Below are positions 1 to 11,285 of a stretch of 40,679 nucleotides of DNA, piece by piece. Where the stretch lies: positions 1-40,679 of the forward strand of contig JALJEE010000615.1 in the NCBI GenBank assembly GCA_023231475.1, written 5' to 3'. The stretch's first letter is position 1. Every line of letters begins with the position of its first letter. This stretch comes from Seison nebaliae (Eukaryota; Rotifera; Pararotatoria; Seisonacea; Seisonidae). The translations under genes were made by a program, and so were the position numbers. Below the pieces are notes generated by a model. It did no database searches. It worked only from the letters and a program-made list of their open reading frames with translations, and was not told the origin of the DNA.

Positions 1-1282
1 AAACTTATCAAAGCAAGATATCGGAGAAAGGAACACTTTCTACTTCCAGTATTGTACTGAGATACTTTATACGTCATCGGTGATAGATATGTAGAATTGA
101 TGAGCATTAACGAAAATATTATCCAAAACTGAAACATTTCACAAGAAATAACTTTTCTGATTTGAATTTTATTCCTAATTCTGAAACATTTTTATGCAAC
201 TATATTCGATCAATAAATTTTTTATTTCAATTTATTAAAACGCGCCAAACGGACGGAAATATATCTTACGTTAAGTAAATTTCTCAACTTACAAGTGTAA
301 TTATTTTAAGTATGTAAATATATTCAAGTTAGTATTTCTTAAGATCTCAATCAATTTAAGTATATTAATGGTATTTATGAAATAGTTTTTTATTCACTTT
401 TTATCATCAACTTTGTGCCGCCAAACAATATTTTGCAGTAGCTTAATGTTAAAGATACTATATACACTAGTATATATATATATATATGGATTTAGAGCTA
501 AGAAATAAGCGGAAATAATATTAAACAATTGTAATTAGTCATTTTATGATCCGAATAACGTATGATCTCGACAGGCAATCGTTTATTCTCTGGCATCGCT
601 CTCACTTCTTCCATCGTCTTTTTAGTTCATGGATCTACATTCGGTCACTCTATTCATCCGCTCTCGATCGTATTGGAAACAAATTTAACAGAGCGTCCTC
701 CTCTTCTTCACCTATATCTAAATTCGTTCTGTTAAAGATTCGTCTGTTGTTTCTCAGTAGCTTAGTTCTACCGTTGTACTCTTTAGAGATCATTTTCCTC
801 ATTTATCCCGACAGGAATTTCAACAATAATAAATACATAAGAACAATTCCTTTATAAATAATATTATCTTGTGTTCTTAAGAGTTACAAAATGTTAGGAT
901 ATATTTTAGAGATCGTTATAATCGATAAGACCTGATAAATCAAAGGAATTATTTTACTTTCGGAAGTGAACCAGATGCATATTGTACGAAAGCATTGTTG
1001 TTGTTTGGAAGAAAGAATTTTGGAAGAAATCAGATAATGTCAATTTTCGTCTTTTCGGATTATTCACATAAATATGTGATAATTATTGTTATTTACCTTA
1101 CAAGGAAACTGTTTGGATTTACAATTTATTTTTCATTAAAAATTTGCATAGGAATAGAATGAGTCATGATGAGCATTAATTTATTAATTTTATTGGCTAG
1201 ATGTTATTTAGCACTGAATTATCAGTTAAGCCTTGTTAGTTCAATTTAGTATCAAATATTCAAAATTAGACTTTACTCGATG
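1..1282. other. Intergenic / 3' flank, no supported gene
   Basis: This AT-rich stretch lies beyond the 3' end of the ENPP-like gene. It contains a short (TA)n run at about 468-486. The only long open frame (546-857, +) has no recognisable domain and low-complexity composition, and I do not accept it as a gene. I see no RNA gene or transposon end. Confidence 0.5.
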
Positions 1283-2781
1283 TTAATTAATAGATAAATA
1301 ATTATGGATAAAAAATACAAATAGATTAATCAATAAAGACATCCTTAAAATATTGGATGAATTGAAAGGAGTATAATATTCTTTTTTCAGACATCTTTTA
1401 GCCATTCCATTTCTAAATTCTGAATTTTCTTCTATTCCTAAAATCCGAGCAACAATTCGGTAAACTTCAACATTAGGAAATTCGACGGAACGATTTGATT
1501 TTAGATTGAACGCCGGTCCATTCGCTAAAAATATCGATTTCATTTCTTCAATATGTGGGGGATATCCATGATGTCCCACATACGGTGTATAACTTTTTGA
1601 ATAATTTTTGATCGTTATATAAAATCCCATATCAGGTATGAGGAGAATTGGTGGAGTTCGGGAGTGATTAGCGAAATGGAATTCTTTAGGGATGTCTTTC
1701 TTTTCATAAACGGTGATATTGGGAATACTCTTCACCGCTTCCAATACATTGTCATACTAAAAGAAGAAGATTATAAAAATTAGAAAGTAAATTAAAACGG
1801 CTCCATCTTTTGGATAGATGTGGGATGATATTGTTTGAGGTAAATCTTTATATTTCAAATCTTCCAAATCTAAATATTCTTTTAGTTTAATTTGGTTCCG
1901 TCCTTCAGCCATTCCATGATCCGATATTATGATGATGTTGATATTCTTCGTCTTTTCAGACGAACGAAAAAGATCCACCAACATTTTAATGGCAGAATCG
2001 ACTTTTTGTAACTTTCGTAAGAAAATGGAGGAAAAATTTGAAAACAAATTATTAACCATTTTGTTCATTTCAGGTGAATCGGGTCCAGAAACATGACCAG
2101 TATGATCAGGTTCATTGAAATATAAATATCCCAAATCTAAATTGAGATCAGTAAACCAAGAATGGACACCATAAACTCGTTCTTCGAACGGCATATTATC
2201 CGAATATTTATATTGGTAGATGTGAGGCAATTGCATTGATTTATTTCGTTTTGATGCGTCCAATGGTGACATTTGAGAACCGGGCCAAAACATCACTCCA
2301 ACTTTCTTTCCCTAAACATTATTTGAATATTTCATCAGTTTTTATTATGATGGAAACTTCTTCTCGAGCTGCAGCCCAAATTGTTTTGGAAGTATAAAAT
2401 GATCTTGTTTCTTCTTGTTTAGCTAATAAACTGATGGATTTGTTTGAATTTGCCACCGGTAATTTATTATTTAGAATTCCATGTTCCTCCTCATATTTCC
2501 CTGGAATTTACTGAATTACAGATATGACAAATGGAATTAGAACCTGTGGCTAATGTATAGAAATTTGGAAAAGTTAAAGTTGCATAAGAAGCAATCATAC
2601 ATTTGGCACGAATTCCTTCCTTAACAAATTTGGAGATATTCGGAATATAATTCTTCCTATTCAAATATTCACATCGAAATCCATCCAAACCAATCACCAG
2701 AACTTTCCGATGTTCTTCACATCTTATCTTGTTCAATAATAAAATAATTAACAAAATTAATATGTTGGAATAATTATTCAT
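1283..2781 (-). CDS. Ectonucleotide pyrophosphatase/phosphodiesterase (ENPP family), 4 exons, about 455 aa
   Basis: Spliced model, exons 2781-2544, 2500-2358, 2311-1799, 1756-1283; all junctions keep frame. ENPP enzymes hydrolyse phosphodiester or pyrophosphate bonds of extracellular nucleotides or phospholipids at a two-zinc site. Residues 1-22 look like a signal peptide; the first ATG (2781) is chosen over a GTG three codons upstream. The whole metal and nucleophile set is visible: Asp33 in GLDGF, nucleophile Thr70 in TLTFPN, Asp196 and His200 in EPDHTGH, Asp258 and His259 in SDHGM, and His361 in GHHGY. The motif after the nucleophile (TGKYEEEHGI) is assembled only after removing the 43 bp intron 1, which supports the model. 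Length fits the short ENPP4/5/6-type enzymes, without somatomedin or nuclease-like domains. The hydrophobic C-terminal end (last about 20 residues) suggests a GPI signal or membrane anchor. The exact ENPP subtype and substrate cannot be told. Confidence 0.93.
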
Positions 2782-3736
2782 GATCCTCACTATCCCATGA
2801 AACTATTTACGAAACTAAATATATTTTTAACATTTTTCGTAAACATCATATTCATGTCCATGATGATGGTTTAGGGTCACAAGTACAACGAACATCTTTT
2901 AACAAACTAATCTTTGTTCAACAAAATATTCGACAACAACCTTACAATTCTTAGACATTTTTATAAAGTTTTCAATAATTTAATTATTCTCAAATAGTTT
3001 ATTACTTCTCATCAATTCCATCAATCATTCTAAATTTGTAATATCTAATTATTCCTTTGATAATTGTTTAAGAAAACTTTAAATTAAATTAAACTTACTT
3101 TAAGATAAATTAAATTTCAAAAAAATATTAAATATTTCTGTAAATAAAATAATACATATATATAACTCAATATAAAGATAATATGTATAATAGCATGTTT
3201 AGATGTAATTTTACTTAAAAATTATGAATAAATTAGAAGATGAAATCTGATGAATGAAATTGACGACAAAGAGAGTTGGAAAATGGATGATAATAAATAA
3301 TATAGATATATGTACAAATTAAAAGAGAATAAAAAATTTAAAATGAATTTTATTGTTCAGAACAGAAACATGTTGAAATTGGAAGGAAAGAATGAAATGG
3401 TCGTTTAATTGTTTGCAATTGAATAAAATATAGATGAAAAAGATAAAATTAAATTTTCAGAAAAATTCATTGTACAATACAAAAAAAAAGGTGTGGAGAA
3501 GCAAATCGGAAAAATTTCACTAAAATAGTTATGGAATGAATTTCCTCCAATTTTCCATGTTGTTGTTCTCTGTGAGAATATGAGGGAAATTAAGGATTAT
3601 TAGATCGAAGGAAAACTATTTTGCTTTCCACATCTAACAAATTGATATGAAATGTTCTCGGAGGAAATATTCCTTAATGATGTGACAGGAGGCGAATATT
3701 GTGCGGAGCGAATGTTGTCTTCATCGTCGTTCTTCT
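2782..3736. other. Intergenic, ENPP promoter side / Ral 3' flank
   Basis: About 950 bp between two minus-strand genes. It should hold the ENPP-like promoter (2782 upward) and the 3' UTR of the Ral-like gene. It is AT-rich with no supported ORF or repeat. The short plus-strand frames at 3652-3910 run antisense to the Ral 3' end and are shadows. Confidence 0.5.
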
Positions 3737-4420
3737 TTACAATATTCGACATTTATTTCTTTTTTTCGATTTCGAATCTTTCTCATGTTTCTTTTTTGGA
3801 AGTTTTGCATCTCCCCGTTCATCCATGTTATCTGCCATTACATGATTATTAGATTTGGAGGGATTATTTCGATTATTATCTTGTTTACTTCGATCAATTA
3901 CTCGAACTAATTCATGGAATGCTTCATTGACATTTTCACATGTTTTGGCTGATGTTCGAAAATATGGAATTTCCCACGATGACGCCGTTTGTTTTGCTGC
4001 ATCATCCGACACTTGAATATTAGTTGTTAGATCACATTTATTGGCAACGAGAACCATCGGAATTGGTGTGGCATTCATTCCGGGACCATTGGGATATTTA
4101 ACTCGTAAAATTTGATCCCGAAATTCATTCAGTTCTTCAAATGAATCAGTATCAGTCAATGAGAAGACGAGAAGAAATCCTTCTCCAGTTCGAAAATAAT
4201 TATCACGAATCGCTGCATAGTCTTCCATACCAGCCGTATCGAGTATATCCAATTCACATTTCTTCCCATCCAAATCAACTTTCTGTTTATAAGTGTCCAC
4301 TTTCGTCGGCGTATAATCTTCATTGAATTCGTCATAAAGAAATTTCAATGTTAAGGCACTCTTACCAACACCTCCAATACCCACCATTATCACTTTATGT
4401 ACCGGCACTTCCATTGACAT
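3737..4420 (-). CDS. Ral-type Ras-family small GTPase with Met in place of the catalytic switch II Gln, 227 aa
   Basis: Single-exon Ras-superfamily GTPase, closest by eye to RalA/RalB, which act in exocyst-dependent vesicle delivery and signalling. Start taken at ATG 4420 ([10 protein letters not shown]); the frame extends upstream only through a TTG. G-box motifs are present: P-loop GIGGVGKS (14-21), the effector region DYTPTK typical of Ral, DTAG (61-64), NKCD (127-130) and TSAK (156-159). The C-terminus is Lys-rich and ends CRIL, a CAAX box whose final Leu predicts geranylgeranylation, as in Ral (CCIL). Oddity: the residue after DTAG, normally Gln (Ras Gln61, Ral Gln72), is Met65, read directly as ATG in the DNA. 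A CAG acceptor-like site (4446-4444) lies 23 nt before the ATG and may be a trans-splice or 5' UTR splice site. About 20 residues longer than human Ral, mostly in the C-terminal hypervariable region. Confidence 0.93.
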   Translation of the reverse strand: MSMEVPVHKVIMVGIGGVGKSALTLKFLYDEFNEDYTPTKVDTYKQKVDLDGKKCELDILDTAGMEDYAAIRDNYFRTGEGFLLVFSLTDTDSFEELNEFRDQILRVKYPNGPGMNATPIPMVLVANKCDLTTNIQVSDDAAKQTASSWEIPYFRTSAKTCENVNEAFHELVRVIDRSKQDNNRNNPSKSNNHVMADNMDERGDAKLPKKKHEKDSKSKKRNKCRIL

Positions 4421-6511
4421 ATCGAAAAGTAAAAATTTAAATTCTGTCAAAAATTATAAAAGAGAAAAAGAAATAAATATTTAAAAAAAACAAATTAATT
4501 TGAATAGAAAAAAAAATTGTGAGATTTATAGAAATTTCTCTTGATATTTATAGTAATTGTGAATAATGTCATTAATTTTGCCTTATACGAAGAAGACAAT
4601 GCAATAAATTGTACAAAAAAATAACAGCATAAATGAATTATTCATAATCTATTTATGTACCATGACGACTGTTGTTGTTGGATTATTCGAAGTGACATCA
4701 AGCTTAACTTTCAAATTTTTTCAACGTCTTTCTCATTTTTCTCTCACTTTATTTCGTTTTTTCTCTACGTTCTCGTTCGGACTGAATGATAATTATTTAA
4801 ATACAATAACACAACATCATTTTTATTGTTATACATATCTATTTCCTTTATGAGAAAATTTTCTGCACTAATATTATTGTTCATATATTGAACAATGTTG
4901 AACAATTATTAGTTAAATAATTGATATGGAACAGAAGAAATATTTTAATTCTAAATAGAAAATAAAGATATAGTGAATGAAAGGAAACATTGATCTTTTG
5001 TCTATCAATCACCTTCTATGTTAATAATGATCATGAGAAAGCATCTGTTTCTTTTCTAGGTCGAAATAAGGGAATAAAATTCATTTTCTATTCAAAGTAT
5101 TACTTCGTTTGGCAGATCATTTAAAGAAAAGTCTCCTTATGAATAATTGATGGACCGATTTCATTTTAATTAGTTTAATGTATTTCTCTAACATGCGATC
5201 TGTCAATTGAATGAAACAATTTATTCGAAACTATTTTCAAAATAGAAAGAGAAAATTTTTTGAAAATTTCAACTCATTTGACTCATTTACCTTTTACGTA
5301 AGAATTTTCCATTGACGGATATTTAAGGTGAAACGATAAAAAATTCGATCGTAATAATTGTGATTAACCGATAAAATCATTTTTAATTTTATTAATTCTT
5401 TCAACTTGCCCTATCAGTTTCCGCCCAAAATTAATTCAAAAATAATTTATGTAATTAAAATTTTTTGTATTTCAATCTGAGTATTCGTCGAGTAGAATTT
5501 ACGAGAAATTTTATTTCTTTTTAATCGACCATTAATTAAAAGCCTTTTAATAATTTGACAATTTGATTGTACAATCTGTATTGAGCATGTGATTATAAAT
5601 TTTTTCATTTTATATTTCCTCGATCTACTCCGTTATTGATTATTATATATCGTTTAAATATTATATATCATCCATTTTTTTTCTAATCTAATAAGTAATT
5701 TTTGAAATCGATAGAAAATAATACTCTATTTTCCCATTTGCACGTACTGGAAAGTGTGGTTGGTAATAAGGCATATGAATTGTACATAAATTCAGAAATA
5801 AATTATGTAATTTATATACTAGTTCTCCTCTATTTCAATGTAAATTGCGATTTGAATGAACTTCTTACTCCTACTTCTTACTACTTACTATTCATTGTTA
5901 ATTGGAAAGAAGAACTTTTCAAGTGAGTTGAAAGGAGAACGAGCATAAACATTTGAAAGAACTTCAACATATTTATAAAGTTGGTGTAAATGTTAGAAAA
6001 TAAATTTGGAATGAAAAACTCGTGACGATTTATGAGTTCATCATTTCCTTCACATTTCCAATTTCTTTCAAACATTTTCTTCTTAATTACATTTTTATAG
6101 TTCAATTTTTTATGTACATAGGCAGAAAGAATGTGATTATAGAAATGCAAGAAAGTAAAGTGGGAAATCAATGAGCCTTATGATTTAAAATTGAATATTA
6201 TTCCTCCCCGAAACATTCTCTCTATGATGATGATTGAATGGTGAAGAGCTATTCTAAATTCTTTTTATTGAAGATGAATCTCTCGGCTATTTTAATTCGT
6301 AGGCGGATGGAATTGTATGTAATCTTCTCGCAGATTCATCAGTGAAAAGAAATCTAATTGAAATTTTTCATTATTTCCCTTAACACAAACACTTCTATAG
6401 AGTCTGTATGATATGCTCTCATACAAATCTACCTTCTCTCTCGTCAAATGGAGAGAATATTAAAATATCCAAAAACATTTTAAAATTTAAATTTATAAAA
6501 ATTTTTCACAA
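4421..6511. other. Divergent intergenic region between Ral-like (-) and SMAD4 (+) genes
   Basis: About 2.1 kb separating two divergently transcribed genes, so it should contain both promoters. It is AT-rich with short homopolymer runs. Open frames at 4662-4853, 5702-5926 (+) and 5881-6171 (-) have no domain, no codon bias and no splice partners. No tRNA-like or transposon-like structure was seen. Confidence 0.5.
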
Positions 6512-9049
6512 ATGGAATTATCAATTCCCGCCAACACTCCCCAAATCGTCCAAACGTTGATGGTGCATCGACAACCCAATCGTGAGAACGATGATTTCAT
6601 TCGACGAGCCATCGAAAGTTTAGTTAAGAAACTGCGCGATCGTCCCACCGAATTGCAAAGTCTTTTTCATTCGGTGACGACCGACGGCAAATCCGTCGGT
6701 TGTTGTGTCACCATCCCACGAACATTAGACGGCAGATTACAAGTGGCTGGACGAAAGAATTGTCCTCATATCATGTATGCACGGATTTGGAGATGGCCAG
6801 ATCTCCATCGTAATGAAATTCGATCAACCAATTCTTGTATTCATGCGTTCGATGCCGAACCGAGAACTGAACGGATTTGTGTTAATCCATATCATTATGA
6901 ACGTGCAACTATCGGTGGTTCGATTTTCTCCTTTCCTCTTCATCTCATCTTCAATTAGAAAGTTTCAATAAACAATTCAAACTACTCAAATCATCAGAAA
7001 GTAACGAAAATAGTAGTGAATCAGTTCGAAATTTCAAGAATTTTTCCCATAATCTTCCAATTAAATTTTTAGAATGTTGAAATTGATTTGGGAAATTTCC
7101 AAAGTGAAAATTTTTAATTTTTTTAAAATTTTTTTAAAACTCATCAAAATAGATAATGCGATGGAGAATATGGATCGAGAGAAGTCGATTATCTCACCCA
7201 GTTCTCATAGTGACACGTCAGTAACATCTGGTTTCCCCTAAATTTTATTTGATTAAATTTTTATAATAAAATTTTTCGAAAAATATTTTGAAGGACAATC
7301 AGATATTAGTACGAAACGAGTATTGTTCAATCAATTGAAATCACTTGTAGAATGTGAATTGGAGCGAGTCGGTTAAATTTTGTGAAAAATAAAAAATTTC
7401 AATTATTTTTCAGCTCTAGCCGATTTGTCGTCTTGGTGTGAAATAACTTATCATGAGAATAATCAAATTGTCGGTGAATGTTTCATTGCTAAGAATAACA
7501 CCAATTCGGTCATTGTTGATGGTTTTGTCGATCCATCAGGGGGTAATCGGTTTTGTTTAGGAGCAATTCCCAATTTACATCGATCAGATAAAGTAGAGAA
7601 AACTCGGTTCGTTTTCTAATAACTTTATTAGGAAAATTAATGGTTTTTTCCAGATTACATATCGGTCGAGGGATTTGTTTGGATCGAATTGGAAATGATA
7701 TTTGGTTGACGAATGTATCGGATCATGCAACGTTTGTCGAATCACAGCATTTAACTCATGTGAGCGTGAACGGTTATTCGTTTAATGAACAAGACGGTTT
7801 GAAATTGATAATTAATTATTAGAGATTAATATTGGCTTTTAATTAATTAGAAGATTTAATTGAACAAATGGTTGACGTTCCCCATAAAATATTTCCTGGA
7901 AATGACAAAATTTCAGTTAACATTTTTTTGTCGAATCTTTCTGTTGCAAATTTTGTTTAACAAATTATTTTTCCAAAAAAATTTTTTCTCAATTTTCTTC
8001 TAAAAAATATTTTGGGATTTTTTTAATTAAATTTTATTTGAAGAAAATTTTGTCAATTTTTTTTTTTCCAAAAATTTTCTAACAATTTTTTAATTTTTTA
8101 GATTTTTAATTTTAAAATGACCGTAGAATTCCTGTTAATGAAATTGTATGATCCTTTAATCACTCTCATGCAACATGGATGTCAAGTTGCTCATATACCT
8201 CAGGTGATGCGTCAGATGCAGGATAAATTGTCGTCGATCGATGTGGAGAAGTTGAGGAGATCATCAATCTTCAAATGTAGTTTTGTAAAAGGTTTGAGAT
8301 TTGTTTGTTTGAAGAAATTAAATTGATGGGAGATATTAGGTTGGGGACAGAAACAATATCCTTTGAGAGTGACAATATCCGATTGTCCATGTTGGATAGA
8401 TGCACGTGGATCGAAAGGTTTCGCTGCTCTCGATACGATGATGAATCCAAGTTTTATTCGTCATATTCTCGATATTTTGGTGAATGATCGAATGGGAAAA
8501 TTGATGAATGCAATTCCATCAAATAAATCATCGATGTCACATTTGGTGAAAGCGCAAAATATTTCCGATCTGCTCCCAAAGAAGATGGAGCAGATATCGA
8601 TGGATCATTCATCTGATAAATTGAAATCGAATGATGGTGATGATTGTTATAGGAATGTTGATGAGAAATCATATCATAATAATCAATCATCATATCAATT
8701 AATGAATATTTATCAGAATGAGAAAATGAAGAATAATAATCAGAATCATTCGATAGAAGAGAATAATTCTTTAAATTTTTATAATCAACAACATGACAAC
8801 CAACAACAACAACAACAATCATCTCGAATTAATGAACAGAATAATAATCTTCAATTCCCAATTTCGTCGATGAATCCACTACAATCGTTCAATAATGAAT
8901 TGTTCAATTTAACGAATGATCTAACCACTTCCAGTTCAGCGTCATTCAATTTATTTAATTCAACATCGAATAACGAAACTCATCAACCACCTTCATCCAT
9001 ATTTTCACCTCATCGTTCTAATAATTTTTCATTGTTTCCTGGTAATTAA
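6512..9049 (+). CDS. Co-SMAD (SMAD4-like) transcription factor, 9 exons, about 633 aa
   Basis: Spliced model, exons 6512-6914, 6959-7000, 7153-7230, 7294-7371, 7414-7606, 7654-7796, 7851-7915, 8102-8291, 8340-9049; phases all match. SMAD4 is the common partner of receptor SMADs in TGF-beta/BMP signalling and binds DNA in the nucleus. The MH1 domain (about 1-134) has the DNA-binding hairpin region TLDGRLQVAGRK and the zinc-site end CVNPYHYER. The MH2 domain (about 200-445) shows WCEITY, VDGFVDPSGGNRFCLG, RLHIGRG, SDHATFVES, PHKIFPG, a FVKGWG turn and CPCWID, in SMAD4 order. There is no SSXS tail, as expected for a co-SMAD. The MH1-MH2 linker is only about 65 residues, much shorter than in vertebrate SMAD4, while a Gln/Asn/Ser-rich tail of about 190 residues follows MH2. 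Exons 2-4 and 7 are short and are the least certain parts. Confidence 0.93.
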
Positions 9050-9546
9050 CCGTTTTGCAATATTACCTGCTAAATTCCAATTGCTCATCATTCATCATCT
9101 TCTTCCTGATTTTGCTCCTCAATATACGCGCTGCAATATTATTGGGAGGTAATTCATTAAATTTTATCGTTCTACTATTTCTTTCTTTTCCTCTTCTGCA
9201 ATTTAACTGGTGAAATTCTTCTATTGTATTGTATACTTAATTGCTCTTCTAATTATTCGAGAAGTCTCTTTCCCAACATCCGGTAAAGAGTCTAACAACA
9301 CAAATTTTATATTTCTCATTCAAATAAACAAATTTTATCGTTTATTTTTTTTTAAACTTAAAATTTTTTTAAATATTTAAATTTCGTTTTTTCCATATTT
9401 TTTAAAAAGAAAATGGTGAATTAATTCCATTGAATGGAACCGTTCGTGGTTATTAATTTTCCCAGTGTTGTTCAAATTAATTTAGACTATTAAGTTTTTA
9501 TTTAATGAAATGAAAACTCTACTGAAATGAATAGTTGTTGAACTCG
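9050..9546. other. Convergent 3' region, SMAD4 and 7B2
   Basis: About 500 bp between the stop codons of two convergent genes, holding both 3' UTRs. AAATAAA-like sequences occur (near 9323). Nothing else was recognised. Confidence 0.5.
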
Positions 9547-10214
9547 TTAAATCTTATGTGAAAAGACGGAGAACTCTGGTGATTTCTTAGCGCCATGTGC
9601 CTGTAAATTCTGGAATATTGCCCCAACATTTCTTGATTGTGTTCGTTCTCTTGACGGCATCAATTGACAAGTTAAAATCGAATGTTCCCGATCACAAGGA
9701 CATGCACCGGAACTTATTTGTTCAATTTGGTAATGACGATTGAATTCCATTGTCAATCCATTGGAATCATTAAATCTGTCATAAAATCGTATTATTCTTT
9801 CTCTCATATTATTCACATGAAATTTAACTTTTCGCATTCTGCATAACCTTTGTATCCAACTGGACATGGATTGGGTGGTGGACAATACGCAGGTAAAACC
9901 GAATCAGTTTTAATACTTTCTTTATTATTGAAATTTCCGTTTGGTGAGAGATGTTGGAGACCTTCACCAGCACCACCGGACATTAAATGTTGTTTATGTA
10001 AATTGTTGAAGAAATTTTCGTTCAAATCTAGCCGACTATCCGTTACCAAATCTTTCGGATAAAAAGGTGAAGGTGTTTCATTCGTGTTGAAATCTTTCAT
10101 GAACATATATTGAAGTAATCTCTCCACAACGTCATTATCATTTACATCAGCCAATAACGATCCCTCACTACTGATGACAATAATAGCGAGATAAATAAAG
10201 AACATCCATTTCAT
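9547..10214 (-). CDS. Neuroendocrine protein 7B2 (secretogranin V), 2 exons, about 204 aa
   Basis: Exons 10214-9829 and 9775-9547, with a 53 bp intron in phase 2. 7B2 is the chaperone and inhibitor of prohormone convertase 2 (PC2) in the regulated secretory pathway, where neuropeptides mature. Residues 1-18 form a signal peptide. Two family hallmarks are visible: GGAGEGLQHL (80-89), matching the conserved segment of vertebrate 7B2, and the proline-rich PC2-binding motif PPPNPCPVG (112-120). After the intron, a Cys-containing segment ending CPCDREHSILTC follows. Near the C-terminus GAKKSPEFS resembles the PC2-inhibitory CT peptide, with its Lys-Lys pair. I see no polybasic furin site before the CT peptide, unlike vertebrate 7B2. 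A strong acceptor-like TTCTGTTGCAG ends 9 nt upstream of the ATG, suggesting a trans-spliced or intron-split 5' UTR. Confidence 0.93.
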
Positions 10215-11285
10215 TATTTAAACCTGCAACAGAAAATTTAGCATTATTATTGGAAAGTTAAAAGAAATTGTTGAATTCTTTTCAAAAGAAAACTTTAAAG
10301 AAATTTAAAATTCTTCTTCGAAAAACTTTAAAGAAATTTATAGTTCAGGAATTGTAAGAAATCTAAGGAATTTCATAGAAATCTGTCAAGAAACTATTGG
10401 AACGAGGGGACTACCTACAAAAAATATGTTTGAAAAGAAATTTTAGGGAAAGGCAATTGAACGTATCAACATTTTTTTAATATTCTAATGGCATTTCATG
10501 TAGTCGCTACGCTAGCAGGACTATGGATAAATGTCTTGAAAAAACATTGAATTAAGTCAACTACATATCAGAAAGCGATAACGGAAATTAGTTCATTTAT
10601 TTCTCAACATATGTATATATATTATTCCGGATGGATAATGTTTATCGGAAAAATTCTCCCTGTGCATGACGATAACATCATTAGGTTTGCACGAAAATAC
10701 CCTCCGATTACATAAGACCTTCATGTAAGTGTTAAAGTACATAAAATTAACTTCCTTAACGATTTATTTCTTTCTAATAATTAGCTCAACTGCATCATTT
10801 ACATCAAAATTCTATTACATTCCGAATTGAACCACCTACTCACTCATTTTGAAACTATAGTCGACTTCGTAGATATAACACAGTTATAATATTACTATCG
10901 ATTTTGTTATCGATTAAATTTTATTATTCTGCGATAAATTCATGTCAAGATATCCTCTGTTTTTATTCAATTCTTTTAAGGAGTTTAATTTCAGTTTCCA
11001 TTATTCACAGAAAGTCTAGCTCAACATTTTAACATGTTTCCTTCTCAATCTAATTAACTGTTTGTTATCCGTTTTCATTCACTTTTCTTTATCTACTGCT
11101 TTTTCTCTAGTTATAGTAAGTAACTTTTCTTTTTGTATCTTACCGTCGAATCGTTTGAACGAGGCCTCCTCCTTTAATTTTCCTTCAAGAATGTAATTGA
11201 GGAAAATAATTTCATTGAAATTATGACGTCATATTTTGATAAAATTAATTTCAAAAAAAAAATTGTAATAGTCAAATTTTGAAAA
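10215..11285. other. Divergent intergenic region, 7B2 (-) / sulfotransferase (+)
   Basis: About 1.1 kb that should contain the promoters of both genes. It carries one perfect CRE/ATF palindrome (11224-11231), listed separately. No coding signal was seen. Confidence 0.5.
11224..11231. promoter_or_regulatory. Perfect CRE/ATF palindrome TGACGTCA upstream of the sulfotransferase
   Basis: An exact 8 bp palindrome, the consensus site for CREB/ATF bZIP dimers, 55 bp upstream of the start ATG at 11286. It is one of three perfect copies that I found in this window, all just upstream of start codons. Binding is inferred from sequence only. Confidence 0.45.

Noticed and set aside
546-857. 103-codon plus-strand frame near the left end
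   Set aside because: No domain, no signal peptide worth trusting, atypical composition (Ser/Arg/Tyr-rich) and no splice partners; probably chance.
5702-6171. Two open frames in the Ral-SMAD4 spacer
   Set aside because: Hydrophobic or low-complexity, opposite strands overlapping, no motif, no phase-matched exons.
8454-8822. 122-codon minus-strand frame
   Set aside because: Lies antisense to the SMAD4 last exon; Ser/Tyr/His-rich because the sense tail is Asn/Gln/Asp-rich.
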